Origin: Streptomyces cyaneochromogenes
GTDB taxonomy: Bacteria; Actinomycetota; Actinomycetes; Streptomycetales; Streptomycetaceae
Assembly (NCBI RefSeq): GCF_003963535.1
Contig: NZ_CP034539.1
Span: 4,340,001-4,404,000 of the forward strand
Direction: 5' to 3'
Length of the DNA stretch: 64,000 bases
A program made the translations under genes and the position numbers. Under the pieces are notes generated by a model. That model had not been told where the DNA came from. It made no database searches and was given only the letters and a program-made list of their open reading frames with translations. Shown one piece after another: positions 23,475 through 31,648 of this stretch. Position 1 is the first letter of the stretch. Each line of letters begins with the position of its first letter.

Positions 23475-24257
23475 ATGCCTATTCCCACTCCCCTCGACGG
23501 GACCGCTGCATCGGCCCAGCCCTCCGCCTCACCCCGTGTCGCGATCGTCACCGGCGGCTCGCGCGGCATCGGCCGCCAGGCCGTCGGCCGGTTGGCCGCC
23601 GACGGGTACGCCGTCGTGGTCGGCTATGCCGGCAACCAGGACGAGGCCGAGGCCGCCGTGAAAGAGGCCGCCACCAGTGGTGGCCGGGCGATCGCGGTGC
23701 GCGCCGACGTCGCCGACGAGCACGCCGTCGAGGCTCTGTTCGACGCGGCCGAGGCGGAGTTCGGCGGTGTCGACGTCGTCGTGCACGCGGCCGGGCGGGC
23801 ACACATGGCGCCGATCGCCGAGTTGGACCTGGCCGTCCTGGACGACCTGCACCGCACCAACATTCGCGGCACGTTCGTCGTCGTCCAGCAGGCCGCCCGT
23901 CGGGTGCGCCGCGGCGGTGCGATCGTGACGTTCTCCACGTCCGTGGTGGGGCTGGCCTTCCCGAACTACGGTGCGTACTCCGCCAGCAAGGGTGCGGTCG
24001 AGGCGCTGACGCTGATCCTGGCCCGGGAGCTGCGGGGCCGGGACGTCACCGCCAACGCCGTCGCGCCCGGTCCCACGGCCACCGACCTGTTCCTGGACGG
24101 CAAGGACGAGCAGACCGTCGCCCGTCTGGCCGCCCAGCCCCCGCTGGAGCGACTTGGTACCCCGGCAGACATCGCCGAGGTCGTCGCGTTCCTGGCCTCC
24201 CCGGCCGGCCACTGGATCAACGGACAGGTCGTCCGCGCCAACGGCGGAATCATCTGA
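23475..24257 (+). CDS. SDR-family oxidoreductase
   Basis: A 260-residue classical short-chain dehydrogenase. Cofactor motif TGGSRGIG at about 26-33, NAG-like HAAGRAH, catalytic Ser in TFSTSV, Tyr and Lys in YGAYSASKGA, and the C-terminal GQVVRANGGII. Full length for the family. It is first of three co-directional genes (SDR, SDR, tautomerase) divergent from the XRE regulator, and is probably regulated by it. Substrate unknown. Confidence 0.93.
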   Translation: MPIPTPLDGTAASAQPSASPRVAIVTGGSRGIGRQAVGRLAADGYAVVVGYAGNQDEAEAAVKEAATSGGRAIAVRADVADEHAVEALFDAAEAEFGGVDVVVHAAGRAHMAPIAELDLAVLDDLHRTNIRGTFVVVQQAARRVRRGGAIVTFSTSVVGLAFPNYGAYSASKGAVEALTLILARELRGRDVTANAVAPGPTATDLFLDGKDEQTVARLAAQPPLERLGTPADIAEVVAFLASPAGHWINGQVVRANGGII

Positions 24258-24301
24258 ACCGCCCGCGGCCACCCCATCGATCAAGAAAGTAGGGCCCTGT
24301 C

Positions 24302-25213
24302 ATGAGGAACGACGACACCGGAAAGACCATCCTGGTCACCGGGGCCTCCAGCGGCATCGGGGCGCTGTCCGTGCGTGCACTGGCCCTCGCCGGTCACACC
24401 GTGTACGCGGGCATCCGCCAGACGGCGACCCGCAACGCGGCCGCGGTGGCCGACCTGACGCGCTACGGCACCGACCACCAGGTCGACGTACAGGCCGTCG
24501 AGCTGGACGTCACCTCCCAGGACTCCGCCGACGCCGCGGTCGACCGGATCCTCGCCGAGCGCGGCCGACTGGACGTGGTCGTGCACAACGCCGGACACAT
24601 GGTCCTGGGCGCCGCCGAGGCGTTCACCACCGAGCAACTCGCGGACCTGTACGACGTGAACGTCCTGGGCACGCAGCGCGTCAACCGCGCAGCCCTGCCG
24701 AAGTTGCGTGAGCAAGGCTCGGGGCTGCTGGTGTGGATCGGCAGCTCCAGTACCCGCGGCGGCTGCCCCCCGTTCCTGGCCCCGTACTTCGCAGCCAAGG
24801 CCGCGATGGACGCGCTGGCCGTCAGCTACGCCGCCGAGGTGCTCCCGTTCGGCATCGACACCGCGATCGTGGTGCCTGGTGCGTTCACCACCGGCACCAA
24901 TCACTTCGCCAACGCCGGCGCCCCCGCGGACCGTGATCGTGCCGAAGCCTACGACCTGCGTCACCAACCCTTGATGGACGACCTGGGCAAGCGTCTGGCC
25001 GCGCTCATCCCTCCGGACGCCGATGTGACCGAGGTCGCTGAAGCCGTCGTGCGCTTGGTCGCGATGCCGCACGGCACCCGGCCGCTGCGCACCCACGTGG
25101 ACCCCAGCCGAGACGGCAGCGAAGTCGTCTCCGCGGTCGCCGACCGCGTCCGCGCCGACTTCTTCCGCCGCATCGGACTGGACAGCCTGCTCACCGCGGG
25201 CAGCTCCCTGTAA
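24302..25213 (+). CDS. SDR-family oxidoreductase, second
   Basis: A 303-residue SDR with TGASSGIG cofactor motif at about 12-19, HNAGHM, catalytic Ser in WIGSSST and a Y-F-A-A-K active site (PYFAAKAAMDAL). The C-terminal extension (from about 210) suggests a role on a larger substrate. It follows the first SDR by 44 bp with GAAAGTAGGG upstream, so the genes are likely one operon. Confidence 0.92.
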   Translation: MRNDDTGKTILVTGASSGIGALSVRALALAGHTVYAGIRQTATRNAAAVADLTRYGTDHQVDVQAVELDVTSQDSADAAVDRILAERGRLDVVVHNAGHMVLGAAEAFTTEQLADLYDVNVLGTQRVNRAALPKLREQGSGLLVWIGSSSTRGGCPPFLAPYFAAKAAMDALAVSYAAEVLPFGIDTAIVVPGAFTTGTNHFANAGAPADRDRAEAYDLRHQPLMDDLGKRLAALIPPDADVTEVAEAVVRLVAMPHGTRPLRTHVDPSRDGSEVVSAVADRVRADFFRRIGLDSLLTAGSSL

Positions 25214-25242
25214 CGCCCCACTGAGAGAAGGAACAACCAGCC

Positions 25243-25473
25243 ATGCCTTTCGCGAACTTCAAGGTCCCCGAGAAGACCCTCACCCCGAAGCAGAAGGAGG
25301 AGATCGTCACCCGCACCACCGAGCTGTACGTCGAGATCTACGGCGAGCGCGCCCGCAACAACACCATGGTTCTGGTCGAAGAGGTCGCCGACGGCGGCTG
25401 GGGCATCGCCGGCAATGTGCTGACCCTGGCCATGCTCGGTGAGGCGACACCGACCGACACCGGCGACGCCTGA
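25243..25473 (+). CDS. 4-oxalocrotonate tautomerase-family protein
   Basis: A 76-residue protein. Pro follows the initiator Met and would be the catalytic N-terminal proline of the tautomerase superfamily; the helix LTPKQKEEIVTRTTELYVEI and strand NTMVLVEEV fit the fold. It begins 29 bp after the second SDR (GAGAGAAGGA site) and likely processes or isomerises an enol/keto intermediate in the same pathway. Confidence 0.85.
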   Translation: MPFANFKVPEKTLTPKQKEEIVTRTTELYVEIYGERARNNTMVLVEEVADGGWGIAGNVLTLAMLGEATPTDTGDA

Positions 25474-25614
25474 CCGCACCGGCCTTCATTCGGCCAAGAC
25501 AACACCTTGAAACCGACGGCCGCCGATCGTGCCCGGCGCCCTCGCGGGTGACGATGAGCGTGGTGGCCGTCGGTCGAGCTGCGGGCCTCGACGCGGCCCG
25601 CGCCGCTCCCAGGG

Positions 25615-26538
25615 TCATTTCATCTGTCGACGGGTCTGTTTCACCTCGCCGTCGATGGCCCAGGCGTCGGCAACCGGTCCGAGGTGGCCGAGCTTGTCGG
25701 GGTTGATCACCGAGCGGATGGTCTGGATCTGCCCGCCGAGCACGTCGAGGGTCATGGTGTGGAGGACCTTGCCGTCCCGGTCGCGGAAGATGGCGCCGGG
25801 CTGGCCGTTGACCTCATGCGGCTCGAACGTCACGTCGATCCGGGCCAGCAGCGGGAAGACGGAAGCCAGCAGCCGAGCCACGTTCTCGGCGCCGACGAGG
25901 GCCCTGGCCAGCTGCGGAGCCTTGCCGCCGCCGTCCCCGACCATCTGCACGTCGGCGGCCAGGAGATCCCGCAGGCCGGCGAAATCGCCTTCGCGGAGGG
26001 CGTCGAAGAACCGCGTCGCCAGCTCCTGCCGCTCCTGGCGGTCCGCTTCGAACCGCGGCCGCCCGGCCTGCATGTGCCGCCGTGCCCGTACCAGCAGCTG
26101 CCGGCACGCCGCCTCCGAACGCCCCACCGCCGCGGCGACGTCGTCGAACCCGAAACCGAACACCTCCCGCAGCACGAACACCGACCGCTCCAGCGGGCTG
26201 AGCCGCTCCAGAAGCAGCAGCGCCGCCATCGACACCGAGTCGGCCAGCTCCGCCGAGCGCGCCGGATCCTGATACGGATCGCTCAGCAGTGGCTCGGGGA
26301 ACCACGGGCCCACGTACTCCTCCCGCCGCACCCGCGCGGAGCGCAGCACGTCGATCGAGATCCGCGTCACCGTGGCGGACAGAAACGCCTTGACCGAGGT
26401 GGGAAGGGTCTGCGAGCCGTCGAAGCGCAGCCATGTCTCCTGTACCGCGTCTTCGGCCTCGCTCACGCTGCCCAGAATCCGGTAGGCGATCGAGAACAGC
26501 AGGGGCCGCAGCTCTTCGAACTCCTCGGCCTTGTTCAC
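25615..26538 (-). CDS. ECF41-group RNA polymerase sigma factor
   Basis: A 307-residue sigma factor with sigma-70 regions 2 and 4 (FSIAYRILGSVSEAEDAVQE; RSVFVLREVFGFGFDDVAAA), a WFPEPL linker motif, and a SnoaL-like C-terminal extension carrying DGGGK and NPDKL. These are the hallmarks of ECF41, whose fused tail replaces an anti-sigma factor. The GTG at 26538 has AAGGAGG. Neighbouring carboxymuconolactone-decarboxylase-like and DoxX genes are typical ECF41 partners, and two matching promoters lie between them at 27.2 kb. Confidence 0.93.
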   Translation of the reverse strand: MNKAEEFEELRPLLFSIAYRILGSVSEAEDAVQETWLRFDGSQTLPTSVKAFLSATVTRISIDVLRSARVRREEYVGPWFPEPLLSDPYQDPARSAELADSVSMAALLLLERLSPLERSVFVLREVFGFGFDDVAAAVGRSEAACRQLLVRARRHMQAGRPRFEADRQERQELATRFFDALREGDFAGLRDLLAADVQMVGDGGGKAPQLARALVGAENVARLLASVFPLLARIDVTFEPHEVNGQPGAIFRDRDGKVLHTMTLDVLGGQIQTIRSVINPDKLGHLGPVADAWAIDGEVKQTRRQMK

Positions 26539-26685
26539 GCCGCATCCTCCTTGAGGTCTTCCCACCCGGCCGTGTCCCCCGTCGCGGGCACGGCCTGGTG
26601 ATCATGTGGTCCCTCGGCGAAGCTGTGCAACACCCCCGTACCGGGAGGCATGCGACAGTTCCCGGGGCTGGTCATCGACGGCTGA

Positions 26686-27159
26686 TCAGTGGAACTGCCC
26701 GACCTCGTAGTCGCCGGCCGGCTGCTGCGCGATGATGTTCAGCCGGTTCGCCGTGTTCATGAAGGAGACCAGGAGTACCAGGGCGGTGAGCTGCTCCTCG
26801 TCGTAGTGCTTCGCGGCACGTGCCCAGACCTCGTCGCTGACCCCGCCGGCCGCGTCGGCGACCCGGGTACCCTGCTCCGCCAGCTCCAGCGCGGCACGTT
26901 CGGCCTCGGTGAAGACCGTGGCTTCCCGCCACGCCGTCACCAGGTTCAGCCGCACCAGGGACTCGCCGGCCGCGGCGGCGTCCTTGGTGTGCATGTCGAT
27001 GCAGAGGGCGCAGCCGTTGATCTGGCTCACGCGCAGGGCCACGAGTTCCTGCGTCGCGGCCGGCAGCGGCGATTCCTTGAGCGTTTTGCCCGCCGACATG
27101 AGGTGCTTGAGGGCCTTGGCGGCGGTCGGGCCGGCGAAGTAGTTCAGTCGCGCGTCCAT
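26686..27159 (-). CDS. carboxymuconolactone decarboxylase/AhpD-like protein
   Basis: A 157-residue protein of the CMD/AhpD superfamily. The redox motif is visible as NGCALCIDMHTKD (CxxC with a downstream His), so it is more likely an alkylhydroperoxidase-like enzyme than a true decarboxylase. The ATG at 27159 follows GGAGGAG. Its promoter (27199-27225, minus strand) fits the ECF41 consensus exactly, and the sigma-factor gene lies downstream on the same strand. This is the classical ECF41 target gene. Confidence 0.9.
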   Translation of the reverse strand: MDARLNYFAGPTAAKALKHLMSAGKTLKESPLPAATQELVALRVSQINGCALCIDMHTKDAAAAGESLVRLNLVTAWREATVFTEAERAALELAEQGTRVADAAGGVSDEVWARAAKHYDEEQLTALVLLVSFMNTANRLNIIAQQPAGDYEVGQFH

Positions 27160-27198
27160 TGCGTTCTCCTCCGTGCTCGTCGGTGGCTTCCCTCCTGG

Positions 27199-27225
27199 GA
27201 CGAGACAGCCCGCCGCCCTGTGACA
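27199..27225 (-). promoter_or_regulatory. ECF41-type promoter of the AhpD-like gene
   Basis: On the minus strand: TGTCACA (27225-27219), exactly 16 bp, CGTC (27202-27199). This is the known ECF41 -35/-10 arrangement, about 40 bp before the start codon. Confidence 0.85.
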
Positions 27226-27270
27226 CGGACGCGTGTGATCCACGTCTCCCCACACTCGGGTGTTCACGGA

Positions 27271-27297
27271 TGTCACAGGCGGGGGCGCCGTCTCGTC
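27271..27297 (+). promoter_or_regulatory. ECF41-type promoter of the DoxX gene
   Basis: TGTCACA (27271-27277), exactly 16 bp, CGTC (27294-27297), divergent from the promoter at 27199-27225. The spacers also share composition (GGCG-rich, ending TCT). About 38 bp precede the DoxX ATG. Confidence 0.85.
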
Positions 27298-27335
27298 CCA
27301 GGGGCAGCAGGCAGTCCTGGAACAAGGAGCTGATG

Positions 27336-27722
27336 ATGAACCTCGCCCTCTGGATCGTCGCCGGACTGATGGCCACCGTCTGTCTGATCGGCAGTTCCAA
27401 GATGTTCGTGCCCAAGGAGAAGCTGGCCGCCTCGGGCGGCACCGCCACCCGGTGGGTCGAGGACTTCAGCCCCCGTGCCCTCAAGGCCATCGGCGCCGTC
27501 GAACTCCTGGCCGCGGCGGGCCTGATCCTGCCCGCCGCACTCGGCATCGCGCCGGTCCTGGTGCCGCTGGCCGCCACCGGGCTGGTGCTGCTGTTCGCCG
27601 GCGCGCTGACCATGCGCCTGCGCCGCGGCGAGAGAGCGACGATCACGGGCGACCTGATCTACCTCGCCCTCGCTCTCTTCCTGGTGTGGGGCCGCTTCGG
27701 CCCCGAGTCCTTCACCAGCTGA
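27336..27722 (+). CDS. DoxX-family membrane protein
   Basis: A 128-residue protein with four hydrophobic helices (LWIVAGLMATVCLIGSSKMF; ALKAIGAVELLAAAGLILPA; VLVPLAATGLVLLFAGALTM; DLIYLALALFLVWGRF), the DoxX-like pattern. DoxX proteins associate with redox enzymes in the membrane and are frequent members of ECF41 loci. ATG 27336 is six bases after AAGGAG; ATG 27333 is also in frame. It is expressed from a near-ideal ECF41 promoter, divergent from the AhpD-like gene. Confidence 0.88.
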   Translation: MNLALWIVAGLMATVCLIGSSKMFVPKEKLAASGGTATRWVEDFSPRALKAIGAVELLAAAGLILPAALGIAPVLVPLAATGLVLLFAGALTMRLRRGERATITGDLIYLALALFLVWGRFGPESFTS

Positions 27723-27944
27723 CCACCCAGGCCGACGGCAGCCGGTTACCGAAGGCGCGCGGACTCACGCCGACGAACGAACTCCAGCACCCTCTGGTGC
27801 GTGCTCACGCCCGCGGCAACCCGAAATGCCGAAATCAAGATCGCTTACGGGACGGCCCTGCTCAGGCAGGCCGGCAGCCGTCGTGTGCTGACCGGACCTC
27901 ACCCCGTCCCATTCCGTCCTCGCATCGCGTGAAGGAGCAATCGC

Positions 27945-28787
27945 ATGATCCTGGTCACCGGAGCCAACGGCGTCGTAGGACGTCAGGTGATGAACCAGCT
28001 GGCGCAGGAGGGCACGGCCGTCACCGCGGTGACGCGTGGAACCGGCGGGGCCCGGCTCCCTGACGGCGTGGCAGCAGTCCGCGGAGACCTGTTCCATCCC
28101 GAGTGGATCGAGGCGGCGCTGGAAGGTGTGGAAGCACTGCAGATCAGCCCACGCGCCGCCGGTCCCGGCCTCGGCGAACTACTGAGGCTCGCCGTCAAGC
28201 AAGGCGTACGGCGCGCGGTGCTGCTGTCGGCCACCACCGTGCAGTACCCGGCGGGGGAGGCCCGTTTCGCCGCCCGGTTCAAGCACGCCGAGGAACTCGT
28301 CATGAGCTCGGGGCTGGACTGGACGGTCCTCCGCCTGGCCGACTTCGCCGCCAACGCGCTGGCCTGGGCTTCCCAGATCAGGGCCGGTGACGTGGTACGC
28401 GGTGCGTACGGCCGTGCCGCCACCTCTCCCATCCACGAAACCGACATCGCGGCGGTCGCCGTACGCGCTCTGCGGGGCAGCCTGCGTACGGAGGCGATCC
28501 ACACACTGACCGGGCCGCAGTCACTGGACCAGATCGAGAAGGTACGGCTCATCGGTGCCGCCATAGGCCGGACGCTGTCCTTCCAGGAGCTCCCGCCCGA
28601 GCAGGTACGGCAGGGCATGCTCGCCCAGGGACTGCCCGAGGAGATCCCAGCCCGGCTGCTCGGCTCTCTGGCCGACTACGCCAACCGGCCGGGCCCCACT
28701 ACCAGCACGGTGGAAAACCTGGTGGGCCGGCCCGCGCTCACCTTCGCCGACTGGGCACACGACAACGCACCCGCTTTCGGCGGCTGA
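27945..28787 (+). CDS. NmrA-like NAD(P)-binding protein
   Basis: A 280-residue atypical SDR beginning MILVTGANGVVGRQVM with a GxxGxxG dinucleotide site. The body matches NmrA-type NAD(P)H sensors or quinone-reductase-like proteins (FKHAEELVMSSGLDWTVLRL, SPIHETDIAAVAVRAL). GAAGGAG precedes the ATG. NmrA-like and SDR genes are common in ECF41 neighbourhoods, but no TGTCACA/CGTC promoter is present directly upstream, so inclusion in that regulon is inference. Confidence 0.88.
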   Translation: MILVTGANGVVGRQVMNQLAQEGTAVTAVTRGTGGARLPDGVAAVRGDLFHPEWIEAALEGVEALQISPRAAGPGLGELLRLAVKQGVRRAVLLSATTVQYPAGEARFAARFKHAEELVMSSGLDWTVLRLADFAANALAWASQIRAGDVVRGAYGRAATSPIHETDIAAVAVRALRGSLRTEAIHTLTGPQSLDQIEKVRLIGAAIGRTLSFQELPPEQVRQGMLAQGLPEEIPARLLGSLADYANRPGPTTSTVENLVGRPALTFADWAHDNAPAFGG

Positions 28788-29321
28788 TCCGCATTTCGGC
28801 GGGGTTGAGCAGTTCACCGTGGTCGCCCGGTCGGCCTGGGGCTCGTAGCGGTCAGCGCGCTCGCCGTGCCGGGAGTCGGGGCTCAGGACGATCGACGATC
28901 AACGGCTGGTCGCCGGTCCGCTGGGCGGCCGGGCGGCCGGGGCACGGACAACCTCTGGCCGACACGGCGGGAGGGGCGCACTGCCCTCAGGCGGGCCGCA
29001 ACCAGTTCGCTGAGCCCAGCACCTGCTCGCCAACCGGGCTCGAGAGGGCTGGCGAGAGGGATCTCGGCGCATACCGGCGTCGGACTCCGCACCGGAACCG
29101 GTGGCAGGGGGCCGTGCGGCATCCATGTCCGCCGAAGCCTCCTCGCCTTGCCCGCCAGTGCAGAACACATTCGGCACACATGAGGCCGGGAAGCCGTGCG
29201 AGCACACGGCCTGAAATCCCCTGAAATCCTGTGAACGGCCGATTCCGCGGGGGCGTTATGGCCGGACGCTCGGACGTCCCGTCCGCCGACGGCCGGCATT
29301 CCCGCCCACTAGGTTGGGGTC
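28788..29321. other. intergenic with second copy of the 19-mer
   Basis: A 534-bp region without a credible gene. GCACACATGAGGCCGGGAA at 29174-29192 repeats the sequence at 19487-19505. The preceding bases look like decayed coding DNA with mixed frames. Confidence 0.45.
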
Positions 29322-30200
29322 ATGAGCGGCAGCACTCCCTTGGGAGACTTCCTCAGAGCACGGCGCGAAGCCCTCAAACCGCAGGACGTGGGCCTACCGG
29401 AGCACGGGCGCAGGCGGGTGCCGGGGCTGCGCCGCGAGGAGGTCGCCATGCTGGCGGGCGTGAGCTCCGACTACTACATGCGCCTGGAACAGGGCCGGGA
29501 GACCAGTCCGTCGCCCCAGGTGATCGATGCGATCGCCGCCGCTCTCCACCTCGACGACGAGGCACACGACCACCTGCGCAGACTGACCCGGGGGCCCCAG
29601 GAGCACCGCGGCATTCCCGCCGGTCACGACAGGCTCAGTCCCCAGCTTCTGCAACTGATCGACAGCTGGCCCGACACCCCCGCCTTCATCCTGGGACCGG
29701 CCCTGGACATCCTGGCGCACAACGCGCTTGCCGCGGCCCTGCACAGCGGATTCCAGCAATTCGACAACCTGGCCCGCATGGTCTTCCTGGACCCGGCCGG
29801 GCGCACCTTCTACCAGGACCGGGACAAGGCCGCGAACTCCTGCGTGGCCGAACTGCGCGCGGCATACGGATACGACCCCGATTCCCAGCGGATCACCGAA
29901 GTCGTCGAAACGCTCTGCGCGAAGAGTCCCGAATTCGCCGAACTGTGGGCACGGCACGAGGTGAAAGGCAAGACCCAGCAGGCGAAGAACCTCGCACACC
30001 CCGAGGTCGGCGCTCTGGAGATCCAGTTCTCGGCCTTCACCGTCAACGATGCCCCGCACCAGCAGCTGGTCGTCTACCAGGCCGAGCCGGCCAGCGCCAC
30101 CGCGGCTGCCTTCGCCGAACTCCGGTCCCGCGTCAACCGTGGGGAATCGGCACAGGTGCCAGTGCCTGGAACGAACAGCCCCCACAGGAATTCCGCGTGA
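29322..30200 (+). CDS. XRE-family regulator with MmyB-type ligand domain, second
   Basis: A 292-residue paralogue of the regulator at 22412. HTH residues 1-85 carry RRRVPGLRREEVAMLAGVSS and YYMRLEQGRE; the ligand domain has TPAFILGPALDILAHNALAA, KSPEFAELWARHEVKGKTQQ and HPEVGALEIQFSAF. It precedes, on the same strand, an Atu4866-domain fusion and an amidohydrolase, and is convergent with a small Atu4866 protein, so it may regulate those genes. Confidence 0.9.
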   Translation: MSGSTPLGDFLRARREALKPQDVGLPEHGRRRVPGLRREEVAMLAGVSSDYYMRLEQGRETSPSPQVIDAIAAALHLDDEAHDHLRRLTRGPQEHRGIPAGHDRLSPQLLQLIDSWPDTPAFILGPALDILAHNALAAALHSGFQQFDNLARMVFLDPAGRTFYQDRDKAANSCVAELRAAYGYDPDSQRITEVVETLCAKSPEFAELWARHEVKGKTQQAKNLAHPEVGALEIQFSAFTVNDAPHQQLVVYQAEPASATAAAFAELRSRVNRGESAQVPVPGTNSPHRNSA

Positions 30201-30204
30201 CCTG

Positions 30205-30504
30205 TCAGCCGCGCGACCGGATGCCTCCGTCCCCGCCACGCTCGTCGCCCACGCGGTAGAGCACCAGGTGCTCGTGGAAGAGAACGCCGTCGCGGATGTC
30301 GCCGGTGGCGGTGAAGCCGGTGTCGTCGACGTAGTCGATGTGGTTGCCGGTGACGGTGTAGCTGCCGGTATAGGCGCTCTGGCGGTTTCCGCGGGCCTCG
30401 TCGTAGCGGCCGTTCGGCAGCAGTTCCTGGCGGATGAATCCGTCCGCGGTCACCCACATCCCGACGTACGGGTGAGGGGCGCGGGGCGTGTCGTTGCCGG
30501 TCAT
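30205..30504 (-). CDS. Atu4866-domain protein
   Basis: A 99-residue beta-rich protein nearly all Atu4866 domain: YVGMWVTADGFIRQELLPNG, RYDEARGNRQSAYTGSYTV and HIDYVDDTGFTATGDIRDGV. The fold is calycin-like in appearance; no catalytic function is established. ATG 30504 is preferred because the conserved domain starts about 13 residues later. Its stop is 4 bp from the stop of the XRE gene. Confidence 0.82.
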   Translation of the reverse strand: MTGNDTPRAPHPYVGMWVTADGFIRQELLPNGRYDEARGNRQSAYTGSYTVTGNHIDYVDDTGFTATGDIRDGVLFHEHLVLYRVGDERGGDGGIRSRG

Positions 30505-30590
30505 GGCTCCATGGTTGGCCCGGCGGCCGATCGCAACCAGGCCGTCGTCTCCCCAGGTGCGGGCTTCCTGGGGGCGCCGCACCCACCGTC

Positions 30591-31400
30591 GTGAGCGGAA
30601 CGGCGCAGCGAAATCAGGATGGCGACACAGGCGAGCCCCCCCCCCCGGATGCGGCGAACCCGCAATGGCAGCCCGTCCGCGCCGGCCAGGGGCCCCCGCT
30701 CGTCTCGAACGACGGTGGCCGTCCCGTCCTGTTCACCAACGCCCGGATCATGACGATGGACCCGCTGATCGGGACCATGACCGGCGCCGACATCCTGTTC
30801 GTCGGTTCCCTGGCCGTGGGCGTCGGTCCCGGCATCGTCACCGCGGCGGAGGACGACAACCCCATCGTCGGCGACTGCACCGGCATGACCGTCGTCCCCG
30901 CCGTCGTGGACACCGTCGCGCCGGCCGGCGGACGCGGCCGCCGCTCGGATTGCGTCGCGACGCTGACCCCGGGCAGCACCACCGACCTTCTGGTCGTGCC
31001 CGACGAACTCGCCGCCGATGTGCCGAGCGCGGTGGCCACCCTGATGTCCCGGCCGGAGCAGGTCCGCGCACTGGTCGCGGCCGGCCGGCCCGTCCTGTGG
31101 GCGGGCACCGACGTCCCCGGCCGGACCACCGCCCCCGAGGCGGGCATCCCGGCCGCACCGGACCTGACCGGCAGCCCGCGGGGCGGCGTCTGGATCGACC
31201 GGAAGGACTTCCTGCACCAGCGGCTCTCCGCCGACGGCCGCTACGACGAGACCCGGGGCGGTCGACCGCACGCCTACCAGGGCCGGTTCTGGATCGACGG
31301 CGACCGCATCGACTACCTGGACGACCTGGGCTTCTGGGCCTACGGAGAGTTCAAGGGCGACGAACTGCACCACGCGGGCTACGTCATGAAGCTGAGCTGA
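30591..31400 (+). CDS. degenerate amidohydrolase-Atu4866 fusion
   Basis: A 269-residue protein with a C-terminal Atu4866 domain (WIDRKDFLHQRLSADGRYDE, RIDYLDDLGFWAYGEFKGDE). The N-terminal 190 residues read like the outer beta-sandwich parts of an amidohydrolase (VLFTNARIMTMDPLIGTM, TLTPGSTTDLLVVPDE) but lack the HxH and other metal ligands of the barrel, so the catalytic core is deleted. The GTG start lacks a clear ribosome site, and an 11-C run lies 45 bp inside the gene. It may be a binding protein or a dying gene. Confidence 0.6.
   Translation: MSGTAQRNQDGDTGEPPPPDAANPQWQPVRAGQGPPLVSNDGGRPVLFTNARIMTMDPLIGTMTGADILFVGSLAVGVGPGIVTAAEDDNPIVGDCTGMTVVPAVVDTVAPAGGRGRRSDCVATLTPGSTTDLLVVPDELAADVPSAVATLMSRPEQVRALVAAGRPVLWAGTDVPGRTTAPEAGIPAAPDLTGSPRGGVWIDRKDFLHQRLSADGRYDETRGGRPHAYQGRFWIDGDRIDYLDDLGFWAYGEFKGDELHHAGYVMKLS
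30636..30646 (+). repeat. poly-C tract of 11 bases inside a CDS
   Basis: Eleven consecutive C residues near codon 16 of the Atu4866 fusion gene. Runs this long are rare even in Streptomyces and are prone to slippage, which would switch the reading frame. Confidence 0.8.
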
Positions 31401-31648
31401 CCCGCCAGTCGGCAGATGCCATGCCGCAAGCACGGTGACCCGGCCCCCTCCCCCGTGCGGCCCACGGACGACCGGCTCCAGGACCGCGCCCGTGACCCTC
31501 CTGATCCTGGGTGCGCGACACCTGGGGAAACGGCGGCCTGGTTGCCGTAGCCGGGGCGACCCAGGCTGGAAGCCGAGCGGTACTGGCGCCACTTCCCCGG
31601 CAGCCCTCCACCCCCGCTCCCACATACGGAAAGAAGACCAGACCCCTC

